In this document: in pieces, positions 40,572 through 57,746 of the stretch
Layout of the letters: each line of letters starts with the position of its first letter
Numbering within the stretch: the first letter of the stretch is position 1
Assembly (NCBI RefSeq): GCF_009711095.1
Contig: NZ_WMJZ01000002.1
Span: forward strand, 186,001-250,000
Length of the DNA stretch: 64,000 bases
Direction: 5' to 3'
DNA from: Intestinirhabdus alba
Lineage (GTDB): Bacteria > Pseudomonadota > Gammaproteobacteria > Enterobacterales > Enterobacteriaceae
The notes under the pieces: generated by a model
Seen by the model: only the letters and a program-made list of their open reading frames with translations
The model's database searches: none
What the model was told of the DNA's origin: nothing
Translations under genes and position numbers: made by a program

Positions 40572-40770
40572 AGCGGTACCTCAAACAGAGAGTCAGTGAA
40601 TTTTACTTATGGCATCTTAGCTGCTGGCCTGGTTTTCAGGGATGCCGCTTCCTTCTGCATTCTTACTGCATTTTATAATGGCGTAAAAACGGGAAAGTTA
40701 CCTGTTTTATCCTGACGATAGCTCTGGCGGCGGGTTTAACCGGCGGCGGAGGTCGGGTGCGCGGCCTGGG

Positions 40771-41150
40771 TCAGATGAGCCAGGTGACCTCCGGGCGGCC
40801 GTTCAGGCGCAGGCCGTAAAGGCTGCCGACGCCCCGGGTGGTGTAGATCCTGCGGGTGCCAAAGGCGTTTAAGCCGGCGGCGTGCCTTTTATCGTTAACC
40901 AGCGTAAACGGTAGACCGATAAGGGGAATATGCATCTGGCCGCTGCGCAAGGGCGTGCGTCATGGCCCGGGCAATCAGGGGCAGGGGAACATTGCGGGAA
41001 TAGGGTAAGTCGGAGAAGAACAGCGTCTGCGCCGGGCTGAGTATGAAAGAAGGGAATATGCGGCGCGGAGACCGCAAATCACTCTGGCTCCAGCTAGTGC
41101 ATATAACCCGTTCCGGCAGCGCCCGGTAACAGACCTCTTCGTGAAATCAT
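40771..41150 (-). pseudogene. yaeI: Remnant of phosphodiesterase-like gene yaeI
   Basis: On the minus strand, between yaeH and dapD where E. coli has yaeI, three pieces align to that protein. MISRRGLLPGAAGTGYMH then stop (start at 41150) matches its N-terminus. A shifted frame gives TLFFSDLPYSRNVPLPLIA, matching FLADLHYSRFVPLSLI with the metal-site His changed to Pro. A third frame gives GQMHIPLIGLPF, then DKRHAAGLNAFG and GVGSLYGLRLNGRPEVTWLI, the C-terminus. About 120 residues between the second and third pieces are deleted, fused at GGCCAGATG. The relic is 380 bp against about 810 bp in E. coli and cannot encode an enzyme. Confidence 0.88.
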
Positions 41151-41175
41151 CTCTCATCCATTAGATGATGAAAAT

Positions 41176-41202
41176 GGCCGGATAACGTCCCGTTACCCGG
41201 CC
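41176..41202 (-). terminator. dapD terminator
   Basis: GGCCGG-TAACG pairs with CGTTA-CCGGCC just beyond the dapD stop on the minus strand, followed by ATTTTC. Confidence 0.6.
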
Positions 41203-41209
41203 CGCAGCG

Positions 41210-42034
41210 TTAGTCGATAGAACGCAGCAGTTCGTTAATACCGACCTTGCCGCGCGTTTTGGCGTCGACTTTTTTCACGATGACCGCGCAGTACAGGCTA
41301 TAGGTGCCATCTTTTGACGGCAGATTGCCGGAAACCACCACGGAGCCGGCCGGGACGCGGCCGTAATGCACTTCGCCGGTTTCGCGATCGTAAATGCGGG
41401 TGCTCTGGCCGATATAGACGCCCATGGAGATCACGGAACCTTCTTCCACGATCACGCCTTCCACCACTTCGGAGCGCGCGCCGATGAAGCAGTTGTCTTC
41501 AATGATGGTCGGGTTAGCCTGCAGCGGCTCCAGCACGCCGCCGATGCCGACGCCGCCGGAGAGATGAACGTTTTTACCGATCTGCGCGCAGGAGCCGACG
41601 GTCGCCCAGGTATCTACCATGGTGCCTTCATCAACGTATGCGCCAATGTTGACGTAGGAGGGCATCAGCACGGTGTTGCGGGCGATAAACGCGCCTTGGC
41701 GCACCGCCGCCGGCGGCACAACGCGGAAACCTTCCTTCTGGAAGCGCGCCGCGTCGTAGTCGGCAAATTTCATCGGCACCTTATCAAAATAGCGACTTTC
41801 CGCACCGTCTATCACCTGGTTATCGTTAATCCGGAAAGAGAGCAGCACCGCTTTCTTCAGCCACTGATGCGTTACCCACTGGCCGTCGATCTTTTCCGCC
41901 ACGCGCAGCGCGCCGGAATCCAGCAGGGAAATCACCTGGTTTACCGCCTCACGGGTGACGGTATCCACATTGGCCGGAGTAATGTCGGCACGGCGCTCAA
42001 AAGCGGTCTCAATAACGTTCTGTAACTGCTGCAT
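41210..42034 (-). CDS. dapD: 2,3,4,5-tetrahydropyridine-2,6-dicarboxylate N-succinyltransferase
   Basis: Succinylase branch of lysine and meso-diaminopimelate synthesis. It has 274 residues, as in E. coli. It is a left-handed beta-helix protein with hexapeptide repeats from [19 protein letters not shown] onward. Follows glnD by 30 bp on the same strand. Confidence 0.98.
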   Translation of the reverse strand: MQQLQNVIETAFERRADITPANVDTVTREAVNQVISLLDSGALRVAEKIDGQWVTHQWLKKAVLLSFRINDNQVIDGAESRYFDKVPMKFADYDAARFQKEGFRVVPPAAVRQGAFIARNTVLMPSYVNIGAYVDEGTMVDTWATVGSCAQIGKNVHLSGGVGIGGVLEPLQANPTIIEDNCFIGARSEVVEGVIVEEGSVISMGVYIGQSTRIYDRETGEVHYGRVPAGSVVVSGNLPSKDGTYSLYCAVIVKKVDAKTRGKVGINELLRSID

Positions 42035-42064
42035 TGTTAATCTCTTTCCATATGAATAAACACG

Positions 42065-45593
<3,529 letters not shown>

Positions 45594-45815
45594 GAATTCT
45601 GTCCACCAGCGTCGAACTCTTTCGACAATAAAATGTGTAAGTGACGTCAATGTTATCAGGCCCGCGCGGCTGCTGCCAAACTGTGAATCATTCTGAACTT
45701 CGTCTTTTGTGCCGCAGGCGGGACAAACGCTCTTCCGGGCGCGGCGGGGGAAGGGCGCGAAGCCTGTATAGCCCATCGGGCCGCCGTCCGGTTTCGCGCC
45801 GTGCGCCAACAATAA

Positions 45816-45845
45816 TTGGTGTCTGCTGCGTATTTGTGGTATAAA
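45816..45845 (+). promoter_or_regulatory. rpsB promoter with GC-rich discriminator
   Basis: TTGGTG (45816-45821), 18-bp spacer, TATAAA (45840-45845), followed by GCGCGCC. The GC-rich discriminator is typical of stringently controlled translation genes and leaves a leader of about 165 nt before rpsB. Confidence 0.6.
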
Positions 45846-45916
45846 GCGCGCCGGACTTCTGTTCCATTTGAAAACTACACAAGATGGACTGAAGCGACAA
45901 ATCTCACTTTGTGTAA

Positions 45917-46741
<825 letters not shown>

Positions 46742-46765
46742 TAAGGTTTGATAACTCCCCAGGAG

Positions 46766-46876
46766 TAGTTCGGGTTGCAGGAAGGCGGCAGGCTCGAAAA
46801 TTTCCGGAAGCTTACATCGGTATGTGACCGGAACGAGTGAAGGCAGCGCGCCAGCGGCCCGAAGTATGAAGGGGGA
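46766..46876. repeat. Degenerate ERIC in the rpsB-tsf spacer
   Basis: AGTTCGGGTTGCAGGAAGGC opens it and the TTACATCGGTATGTGACCGG centre and GAAGTATGAAGGG end are recognisable. Several arms are altered. It sits within the operon, so it is transcribed. Confidence 0.6.
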
Positions 46877-46913
46877 GCCCCCTTATAAACCAGGTAGTAT
46901 CACGTTTGGTTAG

Positions 46914-46935
46914 GGGGCCTTTTCGGCCCCTTTTT
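46914..46935 (+). terminator. Terminator/attenuator between rpsB and tsf
   Basis: GGGGCC-TTTTC-GGCCCC-TTTTT, 59 bp before the tsf start. Inside the operon it would set the ratio of rpsB to tsf transcripts. Confidence 0.75.
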
Positions 46936-46993
46936 CACTTTTAAATCTGTACGGTCCCGTGCCGGGCAGATCACATCTTCCGAGGATTTTAGA

Positions 46994-47845
46994 ATGGCTG
47001 AAATTACCGCATCCCTGGTAAAAGAGCTGCGCGAGCGTACTGGCGCAGGCATGATGGATTGCAAAAAGGCGCTGACCGAAGCGAACGGCGACATCGAGCT
47101 GGCAATCGAAAACATGCGTAAATCCGGCGCGATCAAGGCAGCGAAAAAAGCGGGCAACGTGGCTGCTGACGGCGTTATCAAAACCAAAATCGACGGCAAC
47201 ATCGCTTTCATTCTGGAAGTTAACTGCCAGACCGACTTCGTAGCGAAAGATGGCGGTTTCCAGGCGTTTGCCGACAAAGTGCTGGATGCCGCAGTAGCGG
47301 GCAAAATCACCGACGTTGACGTACTGAAAGCGCAGTTCGAAGAAGAGCGCGTGGCGCTGGTAGCGAAAATCGGTGAAAACATCAACATTCGCCGCATCGC
47401 CGCTCTGGAAGGCAACGTGCTGGGCTCTTACCAGCACGGCGCGCGCATCGGCGTTCTGGTTGCTGCTAACGGCGCAGACGAAGAGCTGGTTAAGCAGCTG
47501 GCGATGCACGTCGCCGCCAGCAAGCCGGAGTTCGTTAAGCCGGAAGACGTTTCTCCGGAAGTGGTTGAGAAAGAATACCAGGTGCAGCTGGACATCGCGA
47601 TGCAGTCCGGCAAGCCGAAAGAGATCGCCGAAAAAATGGTTGAAGGCCGCATGAAGAAATTCACCGGCGAAGTTTCTCTGACCGGTCAGCCTTTCGTTAT
47701 GGAGCCGGGCAAAACCGTTGGTCAACTGCTGAAAGAGCACAACGCCGACGTGACCGGCTTCATCCGCTTTGAAGTGGGTGAAGGCATCGAGAAAGTTGAG
47801 TCTGACTTCGCAGCAGAAGTTGCGGCAATGTCGAAGCAGTCTTAA
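46994..47845 (+). CDS. tsf: Elongation factor Ts
   Basis: Guanine-nucleotide exchange factor for EF-Tu. It has 283 residues, as in E. coli. The N-terminal UBA-like domain [21 protein letters not shown] is followed by the TDFVAKD motif (near residues 79-85) that contacts EF-Tu. Confidence 0.99.
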   Translation: MAEITASLVKELRERTGAGMMDCKKALTEANGDIELAIENMRKSGAIKAAKKAGNVAADGVIKTKIDGNIAFILEVNCQTDFVAKDGGFQAFADKVLDAAVAGKITDVDVLKAQFEEERVALVAKIGENINIRRIAALEGNVLGSYQHGARIGVLVAANGADEELVKQLAMHVAASKPEFVKPEDVSPEVVEKEYQVQLDIAMQSGKPKEIAEKMVEGRMKKFTGEVSLTGQPFVMEPGKTVGQLLKEHNADVTGFIRFEVGEGIEKVESDFAAEVAAMSKQS

Positions 47846-47858
47846 TCGTTTGAAAGCA

Positions 47859-47884
47859 GCCGCCTGAGGGCGGCTTCTTTTTAT
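47859..47884 (+). terminator. tsf terminator
   Basis: GCCGCC-TGAG-GGCGGC then TTCTTTTTAT, 14 bases after the tsf stop. Confidence 0.85.
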
Positions 47885-48005
47885 ACCCCTCTTAAAAGTT
47901 AAGCCAGCTTCCACTCCGATCGTTCGGGGGCGGGCAGGCGGCAAATGAGTCCACACAGAGCGGAGACTCAGCGGCCGCTGCTTCAGTCCGAAGGATAGCG
48001 AGTAG
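47883..48005. repeat. Possible highly degenerate ERIC upstream of pyrH
   Basis: TATACCCCTCTTAAAAGTT and GCAGGCGGCAAATGAGTC keep the order of the ERIC left arm; the rest is not convincing. Confidence 0.25.
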
Positions 48006-48083
48006 CATGGCGGTGCTGTAAAACGACATCGTATGTCGTCGATATTAACCTATCTCAATCGTTGACAGTCTCAGGAAAGAAAC

Positions 48084-48809
48084 ATGGCTACCAATGCAAA
48101 ACCCGTCTATAAACGCATTCTGCTTAAACTGAGTGGTGAAGCTCTGCAGGGTTCGGAAGGCTTCGGTATTGATGCAAGCATCCTCGATCGTATGGCTCAG
48201 GAAATTAAAGAGCTGGTGGAGCTGGGTATTCAGGTTGGCGTGGTGATTGGTGGCGGTAACCTGTTCCGTGGCGCTGGCCTGGCGAAAGCGGGAATGAACC
48301 GCGTCGTGGGCGACCACATGGGCATGCTGGCCACCGTGATGAACGGACTGGCGATGCGCGATGCGCTTCATCGCGCCTATGTGAACGCCCGCCTGATGTC
48401 CGCCATTCCGCTGAATGGTGTCTGCGATAACTACAGCTGGGCGGAGGCGATCAGCCTGCTGCGAAATAACCGGGTGGTGATCCTCTCCGCCGGCACCGGC
48501 AATCCGTTCTTCACCACCGACTCCGCCGCCTGCCTGCGCGGGATTGAAATTGAAGCGGACGTCGTGCTGAAAGCCACGAAGGTCGACGGGGTCTTCACTG
48601 CCGATCCGGCAAAAGATCCGACGGCGACCATGTACGAGCAGCTCTCCTATGGTGAAGTGCTGGAAAAAGAGCTGAAGGTGATGGATCTCGCCGCCTTTAC
48701 CCTGGCCCGCGACCATAAGCTGCCGATTCGCGTTTTCAACATGAACAAACCCGGCGCGCTGCGTCGCGTGGTGATGGGTGAAAAAGAAGGCACATTAATC
48801 ACGGAGTAA
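48084..48809 (+). CDS. pyrH: UMP kinase
   Basis: Hexameric amino-acid-kinase-fold enzyme phosphorylating UMP. It has 241 residues, as in E. coli. [24 protein letters not shown] and [15 protein letters not shown] are signature segments. The 256 bp that follow carry the frr upstream region, where no clear promoter could be assigned. Confidence 0.98.
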   Translation: MATNAKPVYKRILLKLSGEALQGSEGFGIDASILDRMAQEIKELVELGIQVGVVIGGGNLFRGAGLAKAGMNRVVGDHMGMLATVMNGLAMRDALHRAYVNARLMSAIPLNGVCDNYSWAEAISLLRNNRVVILSAGTGNPFFTTDSAACLRGIEIEADVVLKATKVDGVFTADPAKDPTATMYEQLSYGEVLEKELKVMDLAAFTLARDHKLPIRVFNMNKPGALRRVVMGEKEGTLITE

Positions 48810-49065
48810 TTCCCGTGATACACTCTGTCTTTCAGGTTGTTTTCGCGCGCGGCCCCCGGCCTGTCCCGTCTGCTCCGGCACCAGGAAGCTCCCTTCGCCG
48901 CCGCCCTGACACAACCTGAATGATTTTAGGTAGAAATAGAGGTAAGATTCTGCGTTAGTCGCGCGGGCTTGCCCGTAGCATGCATTAATCAGGGCTATAC
49001 TTAGCACACTTCCGTCGTGTGTGACCGTCTGGTCTGACTGAGACAAGTTTTCAAGGATTCGTAAC

Positions 49066-49623
49066 GTGATTAGCGATATCAGAAAAGATGCTGAAGTACG
49101 CATGGACAAGTGCGTGGAAGCGTTCAAAACCCAAATCAGCAAAATACGCACGGGTCGTGCTTCTCCCAGCCTGCTGGATGGCATTGTCGTGGAGTACTAC
49201 GGCACGCCGACGCCGCTGCGCCAGCTGGCAAGCGTAACGGTAGAAGATTCCCGCACGCTGAAAATCAACGTGTTTGACCGCTCTATGAGCCCGGCCGTTG
49301 AGAAGGCCATTATGGCCTCCGATCTTGGCCTGAACCCAAGCTCTGCGGGCAGCGATATTCGCGTTCCGCTGCCGCCGCTGACCGAAGAACGTCGTAAAGA
49401 TCTGACCAAAATCGTGCGTGCCGAAGCGGAGCAGGCGCGCGTCGCCGTGCGCAACGTTCGTCGTGATGCGAACGATAAGGTCAAAGCGCTGCTGAAAGAC
49501 AAAGAGATCGGCGAAGATGAAGATCGCCGTTCTCAGGAAGACGTACAGAAGCTGACCGACGCCGCCATCAAGAAAGTGGAAGCGGCGCTGGCAGATAAAG
49601 AAGCGGAGCTGATGCAGTTCTGA
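49066..49623 (+). CDS. frr: Ribosome recycling factor
   Basis: Splits post-termination ribosomes with EF-G. It has 185 residues, as in E. coli. The three-helix bundle is seen in [20 protein letters not shown] and the long C-terminal helices; [20 protein letters not shown] is the conserved connection. The start, written as GTG (GTGATTAGCGATATC), is the family start. Confidence 0.98.
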   Translation: MISDIRKDAEVRMDKCVEAFKTQISKIRTGRASPSLLDGIVVEYYGTPTPLRQLASVTVEDSRTLKINVFDRSMSPAVEKAIMASDLGLNPSSAGSDIRVPLPPLTEERRKDLTKIVRAEAEQARVAVRNVRRDANDKVKALLKDKEIGEDEDRRSQEDVQKLTDAAIKKVEAALADKEAELMQF

Positions 49624-49691
49624 TTCTTCTGTACACAATAAGCATCATTCGGGCCGCTTTGCTGCGGCAGTCCGGTGAACTTTCGTCCGTA

Positions 49692-49824
49692 TATACCCTA
49701 AATAATTCGAGTTGCAGGACAAAACGCAGCGCGTTTTGAACAGCCCCCGGGCTGGCCCCGAAGGGGTGAGGCCCCAGGGCCGAATAAAGCCAACGCACAG
49801 GCAACTTGAAGTATGCCGGGTATA
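49692..49824. repeat. ERIC-ended element with alternative core, second copy
   Basis: TATACCCTAAATAATTCGAG ... TTGAAGTATGCCGGGTATA are ERIC ends. The middle (CAAAACGCAGCGCGTTTTG, GGCCCCGAAGGGGTGAGGCC) is the reverse complement of the core at 2067-2200, with few differences. Confidence 0.75.
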
Positions 49825-49888
49825 GAACGCTATGCGGACGGGGCGAGCGGGTGCTGCCGGACAGGCGGCGATCTGAAGGGTGACGTGT

Positions 49889-49939
49889 AAAACGCCGCCA
49901 GGGGATCCTTACGGATCGGCTGGCGGCGTTTTGCTTTTT
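49889..49939 (+). terminator. Long hairpin terminator between frr and dxr
   Basis: AAAACGCCGCCAG pairs with CTGGCGGCGTTTT around an inner GATCC-TTAC-GGATC stem and is followed by GCTTTTT. Confidence 0.85.
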
Positions 49940-49946
49940 AACCTTT

Positions 49947-50160
49947 TATACCCCGGTCATTCGAGCTGCATGACAAAACGCAAAGCGATTTGAACGGCCG
50001 TAAAGCGGACCCCGAAGGAAGAAAGACCAGCGGGCCGAATCAGGCGGCAAGCGAGCGGCAAAGATGTGGACGCCGTTCAGCGCTGATCCTGACGGGGTAA
50101 GGCTTCAGGCCATCTAACCCTGTCGTCAACGCGCCTGTAGCTTACAGAACAACGGGTATA
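49947..50160. repeat. Degenerate ERIC-type mosaic upstream of dxr
   Basis: Begins TTATACCCCGGTCATTCGAG, continues with ACAAAACGCAAAGCG and GACCCCGAAGG like the alternative-core elements, then CAGGCGGCAAGCGAGCG as in true ERIC, and ends ACGGGTATA. It looks like decayed or recombined elements. It occupies almost all of the remaining frr-dxr spacer. Confidence 0.5.
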
Positions 50161-50176
50161 CTTTTCTGGACGTCTC

Positions 50177-51379
50177 ATGAAGCATTTAACCCTTCTCGGC
50201 TCAACGGGATCTATCGGTTGCAGTACGCTGGACGTGGTGCGCCATAATCCTGAACATTTTCGCGTCGTTGCGCTGGTCGCCGGCAAAAACGTCACCCGTA
50301 TGGTGGAGCAGTGCCTGGAGTTTGCCCCGCGCTATGCGGTTATGGACGATGAAAGCAGCGCCGCCCGGCTAAAAACGGCGCTTCTGGAGCACGGCAGCCG
50401 CACCGAGGTGCTGAGCGGTCAGCAGGCGGCTTGTGAAATGGCCGCCCTTGACGAGGTGGATCAGGTGATGGCTGCCATCGTTGGCGCAGCGGGGCTGCTG
50501 CCGACGCTGGCCGCTATCCGCGCCGGTAAGACTCTCCTTCTGGCGAATAAAGAATCGCTGGTCACCTGTGGGCGGCTGTTTATGGAGGCGGTTAAACAAA
50601 GCCGCGCGCGAATTCTGCCGGTCGACAGCGAGCATAACGCGATTTTTCAGAGTATGCCCCAGCCTGTCCAACATAATCTGGGATACGCTGACCTGCAGCA
50701 GAACGGCGTACTGTCCGTTTTACTGACCGGCTCCGGCGGTCCGTTCCGGGAGACGCCGCTGGGCGCGCTGTCCGAAATGACGCCCGAACAGGCGTGCCGC
50801 CATCCGAACTGGTCTATGGGGCGAAAAATTTCCGTTGATTCCGCCACCATGATGAACAAGGGCCTTGAATACATCGAGGCGCGCTGGCTGTTTAACGCCA
50901 GCGCTGAGCAAATGGAGGTGCTGATCCATCCGCAGTCGGTGATCCACTCGATGGTCCGTTATCAGGACGGCAGCGTGCTGGCGCAGCTGGGCGAGCCGGA
51001 TATGCGCACGCCGATTGCCCACACGATGGCGTGGCCGAACCGCGTGGCCTCCGGCGCGAAGCCGCTCGACTTCCGCCAGCTCAGCGCGTTGACCTTCAGC
51101 GCACCGGACTATCGGCGCTATCCGTGCCTTAAGCTGGCGATAGATGCGTTCGATCAGGGACAGGCGGCGACCACCGCGCTGAACGCGGCTAATGAGATCG
51201 CCGTCGCGGCGTTTCTGGCCGGTGAGATCCGCTTTACCGATATTGCCGATCTCAATCTGGCGGTGCTGGAGCAAATAGATCTGCAGGAGCCTGCCGCCGT
51301 TGAGGATGTGCTGAGGGTTGATGCCCACTCCCGGGAGGTCGCCAGAAAAGCGGTGACGCGACTCGCAAGTCAGGGATAA
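50177..51379 (+). CDS. dxr: 1-deoxy-D-xylulose 5-phosphate reductoisomerase
   Basis: Second enzyme of the MEP isoprenoid pathway and the target of fosmidomycin. It has 400 residues (E. coli 398). NADPH motif [24 protein letters not shown] and [20 protein letters not shown] hold the metal and substrate residues. Confidence 0.98.
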   Translation: MKHLTLLGSTGSIGCSTLDVVRHNPEHFRVVALVAGKNVTRMVEQCLEFAPRYAVMDDESSAARLKTALLEHGSRTEVLSGQQAACEMAALDEVDQVMAAIVGAAGLLPTLAAIRAGKTLLLANKESLVTCGRLFMEAVKQSRARILPVDSEHNAIFQSMPQPVQHNLGYADLQQNGVLSVLLTGSGGPFRETPLGALSEMTPEQACRHPNWSMGRKISVDSATMMNKGLEYIEARWLFNASAEQMEVLIHPQSVIHSMVRYQDGSVLAQLGEPDMRTPIAHTMAWPNRVASGAKPLDFRQLSALTFSAPDYRRYPCLKLAIDAFDQGQAATTALNAANEIAVAAFLAGEIRFTDIADLNLAVLEQIDLQEPAAVEDVLRVDAHSREVARKAVTRLASQG

Positions 51380-51475
51380 ACCTGATACAGAAGAGCGTGC
51401 TATTTGTTAGCGTTGGGCTTCGGTGATATAGTCTGCGCCATCTGATTGCAGGAATCTGGTTCTATTTGGTCAGAT

Positions 51476-51501
51476 AAGCCGTGGTTAGACACGGCTTTTT
51501 T
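51476..51501 (+). terminator. Terminator between dxr and ispU
   Basis: AAGCCGTG-GTTAGA-CACGGCTT continuing into TTTTTT. Confidence 0.8.
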
Positions 51502-51505
51502 GTGG

Positions 51506-51629
51506 ATACACAAAATCATTCGAGTTGCACCGAGGCGGCAGGTGAAGGTGCCCAGGGAGCCTACCAGGCGGTATGTGACCGGGGCGAGCGCGCGGCCGGT
51601 AAAGAGGTAGCTTGAAGGATGAAGTGTAA
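51506..51629. repeat. Degenerate ERIC between dxr and ispU
   Basis: AATCATTCGAGTTGCACCGAGGCGGCAGGTGA, the GGTATGTGACCGGGGCGAGCG centre and AGCTTGAAGGATGAAGTGTA follow the ERIC order over about 124 bp. Confidence 0.65.
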
Positions 51630-51683
51630 AAGGCTTCTGTATTCCTGAGTACCGCTAAATCCTTTCAGGGACTAAAACGCGTT

Positions 51684-52442
51684 ATGTTGTCTGCAACTCA
51701 ACCAGTAAGCGAAAATTTGCCAGCACATGGCTGCCGTCATGTCGCGATCATTATGGACGGCAATGGTCGCTGGGCGAAAAAGCAGGGGAAGATCCGCGCT
51801 TTCGGGCATAAGGCCGGTGCCAGGTCCGTTCGCCGGGCCGTCTCTTTTGCTGCCAACAATGGTATTGATGCGTTAACGCTGTATGCCTTTAGCAGTGAAA
51901 ACTGGAACCGGCCGGCCCAGGAGGTCAGCGCGTTGATGGAGCTGTTTGTCTGGGCGCTGGATAGCGAGGTTAAAAGCCTCCATCGTCACAACGTCCGCCT
52001 GCGCATCATTGGTGATACCAGCCGGTTTAACGCTCGTTTACAGGAGCGCATTCGCCGCTCAGAGCTGTTGACCGCGCAGAATACCGGACTGACGCTGAAT
52101 ATCGCGGCAAACTATGGCGGCCGCTGGGACATTGTCCAGGGCGTCAGACAGCTGGCGGAACAGGTGCAGCAGGGCCTGCTGCGTCCCGAACAGATTGATG
52201 AAGACGCCCTTGGTCAGCATATCTGTATGCACGAGCTGGCTCCGGTGGATTTAGTAATAAGGACTGGGGGGGAGCATCGAATTAGTAACTTTTTGCTTTG
52301 GCAAATTGCTTATGCCGAACTTTACTTTACTGATGTTCTCTGGCCCGATTTCGATGAACAAGACTTTGAAGGGGCGCTGCATGCCTTTGCTAATCGAGAG
52401 CGTCGTTTTGGCGGCACCGAACCCGGTGATGACAAAGCCTGA
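51684..52442 (+). CDS. ispU: Undecaprenyl diphosphate synthase
   Basis: Makes the C55 lipid carrier for peptidoglycan and O-antigen (also called uppS). It has 252 residues (E. coli 253). The catalytic Asp is in IIMDGNGRWAKKQG; SSENWNRP and DLVIRTGGEHRISNFL are conserved. Confidence 0.98.
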   Translation: MLSATQPVSENLPAHGCRHVAIIMDGNGRWAKKQGKIRAFGHKAGARSVRRAVSFAANNGIDALTLYAFSSENWNRPAQEVSALMELFVWALDSEVKSLHRHNVRLRIIGDTSRFNARLQERIRRSELLTAQNTGLTLNIAANYGGRWDIVQGVRQLAEQVQQGLLRPEQIDEDALGQHICMHELAPVDLVIRTGGEHRISNFLLWQIAYAELYFTDVLWPDFDEQDFEGALHAFANRERRFGGTEPGDDKA

Positions 52443-52454
52443 TGGGGGTTGCTT

Positions 52455-53312
52455 TTGCTGAAGTATCGCCTGATTTCCGCTTTTGTTTTAATACCCGCTG
52501 TTATTGCGGCACTGTTTTTGCTGCCGCCGTCGGGATTCGCCATCATTACGCTGGTGGTATGTATGCTGGCCGCCTGGGAATGGGGACAGCTGAGCGGCTT
52601 TGCCGCGCGTACCCAGCGGGTCTGGCTGGCCGTGCTGTGCGGGCTGCTGCTGGCGCTGATGTTGTTCCTGCTGCCGGAGTATCATCATAATATTCGTCAG
52701 CCGCTGGTCGAGATCTCTCTCTGGGCGTCGTTGGGCTGGTGGTGTGTTGCGCTGCTACTGGTGCTCTTTTATCCTGCTTCCGCGGCGATCTGGCGTCACT
52801 CCAGGACGCTGCGGCTGGTTTTCGGCATCCTGACGATCGTGCCTTTCTTCTGGGGAATGCTGGCGCTGCGCGCCTGGCACTATGATGAGAATCCCTACAG
52901 CGGTGCGCTATGGCTGCTTTATATCATGATTCTCGTTTGGGGCGCGGACTCCGGTGCCTATATGTTTGGCAAACTGTTTGGCAAACATAAGCTGGCACCG
53001 AAGGTTTCGCCGGGAAAGACCTGGCAGGGCTTCCTCGGCGGGCTGCTCGTTGCCGCGGTGATTTCCTGGGGCTATGGGATGTGGGCGAATCTTGCCGTGG
53101 CACCGCTTACCCTGCTGACGTGTTCGGTGATCGCGGCGCTGGCGTCGGTACTTGGCGACTTAACCGAAAGCATGTTTAAGCGTGAAGCGGGCATTAAGGA
53201 CAGCGGTCATCTGATCCCTGGACACGGCGGCATTCTTGACCGTATCGACAGCCTGACGGCGGCGGTGCCGGTTTTTGCCTGCCTGCTGCTGCTGGTATTC
53301 AGGACGCTATAA
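52455..53312 (+). CDS. cdsA: Phosphatidate cytidylyltransferase
   Basis: Makes CDP-diacylglycerol for all phospholipids. About eight membrane helices; the CDS signature is [20 protein letters not shown] followed by [13 protein letters not shown]. The TTG at 52455 is chosen: GGGGG sits six bases upstream and the product [10 protein letters not shown] has the E. coli length of 285. A TTG six bases earlier is too close to the Shine-Dalgarno. It begins 12 bp after the ispU stop. Confidence 0.95.
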   Translation: MLKYRLISAFVLIPAVIAALFLLPPSGFAIITLVVCMLAAWEWGQLSGFAARTQRVWLAVLCGLLLALMLFLLPEYHHNIRQPLVEISLWASLGWWCVALLLVLFYPASAAIWRHSRTLRLVFGILTIVPFFWGMLALRAWHYDENPYSGALWLLYIMILVWGADSGAYMFGKLFGKHKLAPKVSPGKTWQGFLGGLLVAAVISWGYGMWANLAVAPLTLLTCSVIAALASVLGDLTESMFKREAGIKDSGHLIPGHGGILDRIDSLTAAVPVFACLLLLVFRTL

Positions 53313-53323
53313 CGGAAGACACT

Positions 53324-54676
53324 ATGCTGAGTTTTCTCTGGGATCTGGCGGCATTTATTGTCGCGCTGGGCGTGCTGATCACCGTGCATGAATTCGGCCA
53401 TTTCTGGGTTGCCCGGCGCTGCGGCGTTCGTGTCGAGCGCTTCTCAATTGGCTTTGGTAAAGCCCTCTGGCGTCGTACCGACAGACACGGCACCGAGTAT
53501 GTTGTCGCCCTGATCCCGCTGGGCGGCTACGTCAAAATGCTGGATGAGCGCGCTGAACCGGTGATACCGGAGCTGCGTCGCTATGCCTTCAATAATAAAA
53601 CCGTCGGCCAGCGGGCGGCCATTATCGCCGCAGGTCCGGTTGCAAACTTCATTTTCGCTATCTTCGCCTGGTGGCTGATCTTTATGATCGGTATACCCGG
53701 CCTTCGTCCGGTGGTTGGCGAAATAACGCCCAACTCCATTGCCGCACAGGCGCAAATTGCGCCCGACATGGAACTTAAAGCCGTTGATGGCATCGAAACC
53801 CCTGACTGGGATAGTGTGCGTTTACAGCTGACGGCTAAAATTGGCGAAGCGCGCACTGTTCTTAGCGTCGAACCCGTCGGCGGCGGCCAGCGCCAGGAGA
53901 AAACCCTGGATTTGCGCCACTGGAAATTTGTGCCGGACAAGGAAGATGCTGTATCTTCTTTAGGCATTTTGCTGCGGGTTCCGCGGGTTGAACCGGTGCT
54001 GTCGGAAGTGCAGGCAAAATCCGCCGCAAGCAAGGCGGGTTTGCAAGCCGGCGACAGGATCGTTAAAGTCAATGGTCAAACGTTAACGCACTGGATGTCG
54101 TTCGTGACGATTGTGCGCGATAATCCGGGCAAGCCGTTAACGCTGGATGTCGAAAGGCAGGGAAACGTCTTGTCTTTAACGCTGATCCCGGACAGGAAAC
54201 CGGGCAACGGAAAGGTAGAAGGTATGGCGGGCGTTGCGCCTGTAGTCCCCCCTCTGCCTGATGAGTATAAGACTGTACGCCAGTACGGACCGTTCAACGC
54301 TATCCTTAAGGCCATGGATGAAACCTGGCAACTGATGACGATGACGACCCGGATGCTGGGAAAATTGATAACCGGTGATGTGAAACTGACCAGTCTCAGC
54401 GGGCCGATTGCTATCGCCCAGGGGGCTGGAATAACAGCGGAATACGGACCGATCTTTTACCTGAAGTTTCTTGCGCTTATCAGCGTGAACTTGGGGATAA
54501 TCAATCTGTTTCCGCTGCCCGTTCTTGACGGGGGGCATCTGCTGTTCCTGGCGATTGAAAAGCTGAAGGGCGGTCCGGTATCCGAGCGGGTTCAAGACTT
54601 TAGTTATCGCATCGGCTCAATACTGCTGGTGCTGTTAATGGGGCTTGCACTTTTCAATGATTTCTCTCGGTTATAA
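53324..54676 (+). CDS. rseP: Site-2 protease RseP
   Basis: Inner-membrane zinc metalloprotease that cuts RseA after DegS and so releases sigma-E, and also clears signal peptides. It has 450 residues, as in E. coli. Zinc motif HEFGH near residue 22, two PDZ domains in the periplasmic part, and the third ligand in [13 protein letters not shown]. Its target regulon includes degP, present in this window with a sigma-E promoter. Confidence 0.98.
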   Translation: MLSFLWDLAAFIVALGVLITVHEFGHFWVARRCGVRVERFSIGFGKALWRRTDRHGTEYVVALIPLGGYVKMLDERAEPVIPELRRYAFNNKTVGQRAAIIAAGPVANFIFAIFAWWLIFMIGIPGLRPVVGEITPNSIAAQAQIAPDMELKAVDGIETPDWDSVRLQLTAKIGEARTVLSVEPVGGGQRQEKTLDLRHWKFVPDKEDAVSSLGILLRVPRVEPVLSEVQAKSAASKAGLQAGDRIVKVNGQTLTHWMSFVTIVRDNPGKPLTLDVERQGNVLSLTLIPDRKPGNGKVEGMAGVAPVVPPLPDEYKTVRQYGPFNAILKAMDETWQLMTMTTRMLGKLITGDVKLTSLSGPIAIAQGAGITAEYGPIFYLKFLALISVNLGIINLFPLPVLDGGHLLFLAIEKLKGGPVSERVQDFSYRIGSILLVLLMGLALFNDFSRL

Positions 54677-54689
54677 GAGAGTTAGTTAG

Positions 54690-57137
<2,448 letters not shown>

Positions 57138-57257
57138 CAGTTCTGGACAAAGGAATGGAAGAGTAGTGTAGCGATGACGTTAGGCGAGCCTGTCGGTTCG
57201 CCTGGCCACGCAAAGAACGGTACTTTCGGGTACATATGGGATGGTAAGGAGTTAATT

Positions 57258-57743
57258 GTGAAAAAGTGGTTATTAGCTGCAGGTCTCGGTTTAGCGATGG
57301 CAACGTCCGCACAGGCCGCAGACAAGATTGCAATCGTCAATATGGGCAGCCTGTTCCAGCAGGTGGCGCAGAAGACGGGCGTTTCCAGCACGCTGGAGAA
57401 TGAGTTCAAAGGCCGTGCCGGCGAACTGCAGCGTATGGAAAGCGATCTGCAATCTAAAATGCAGCGTCTGCAGTCAATGAAGGCGGGCAATGAGCGCACC
57501 AAGCTGGAAAAAGAGGTGATGTCTCAGCGTCAGACCTTCGCTCAGAAAGCGCAGGCTTTCGAGCAGGATCGCGCGCGTCGTTCCAGCGAGGAGCGTGGCA
57601 AGCTGGTTACTCGTATTCAGACTGCCGTTAAATCCGTCGCCAGCAGCCAGAGCATCGATCTGGTTGTAGATGCTAACGCCGTTGCTTTCAACAGCAGCGA
57701 TGTCAAAGATATCACCGCTGACGTACTGAAACAGGTTAAATAA
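57258..57743 (+). CDS. skp: Periplasmic chaperone Skp
   Basis: Trimeric chaperone carrying unfolded outer-membrane proteins across the periplasm. It has 161 residues, as in E. coli, from the GTG at 57258 (TAAGGA upstream). Signal peptide [16 protein letters not shown], then a long charged coiled coil (about 40-130). Confidence 0.97.
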   Translation: MKKWLLAAGLGLAMATSAQAADKIAIVNMGSLFQQVAQKTGVSSTLENEFKGRAGELQRMESDLQSKMQRLQSMKAGNERTKLEKEVMSQRQTFAQKAQAFEQDRARRSSEERGKLVTRIQTAVKSVASSQSIDLVVDANAVAFNSSDVKDITADVLKQVK

Positions 57744-57746
57744 GTA

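Noticed and set aside
40895-41077. 60-codon minus-strand frame between yaeH and dapD as a small gene
   Set aside because: Its middle aligns to the metal-site region of YaeI and its end is out of frame across a deletion joint, so it is part of the yaeI relic.
53765-53800. GGAACTT inside rseP as a sigma-E promoter for bamA
   Set aside because: No TCTGA at the required distance.
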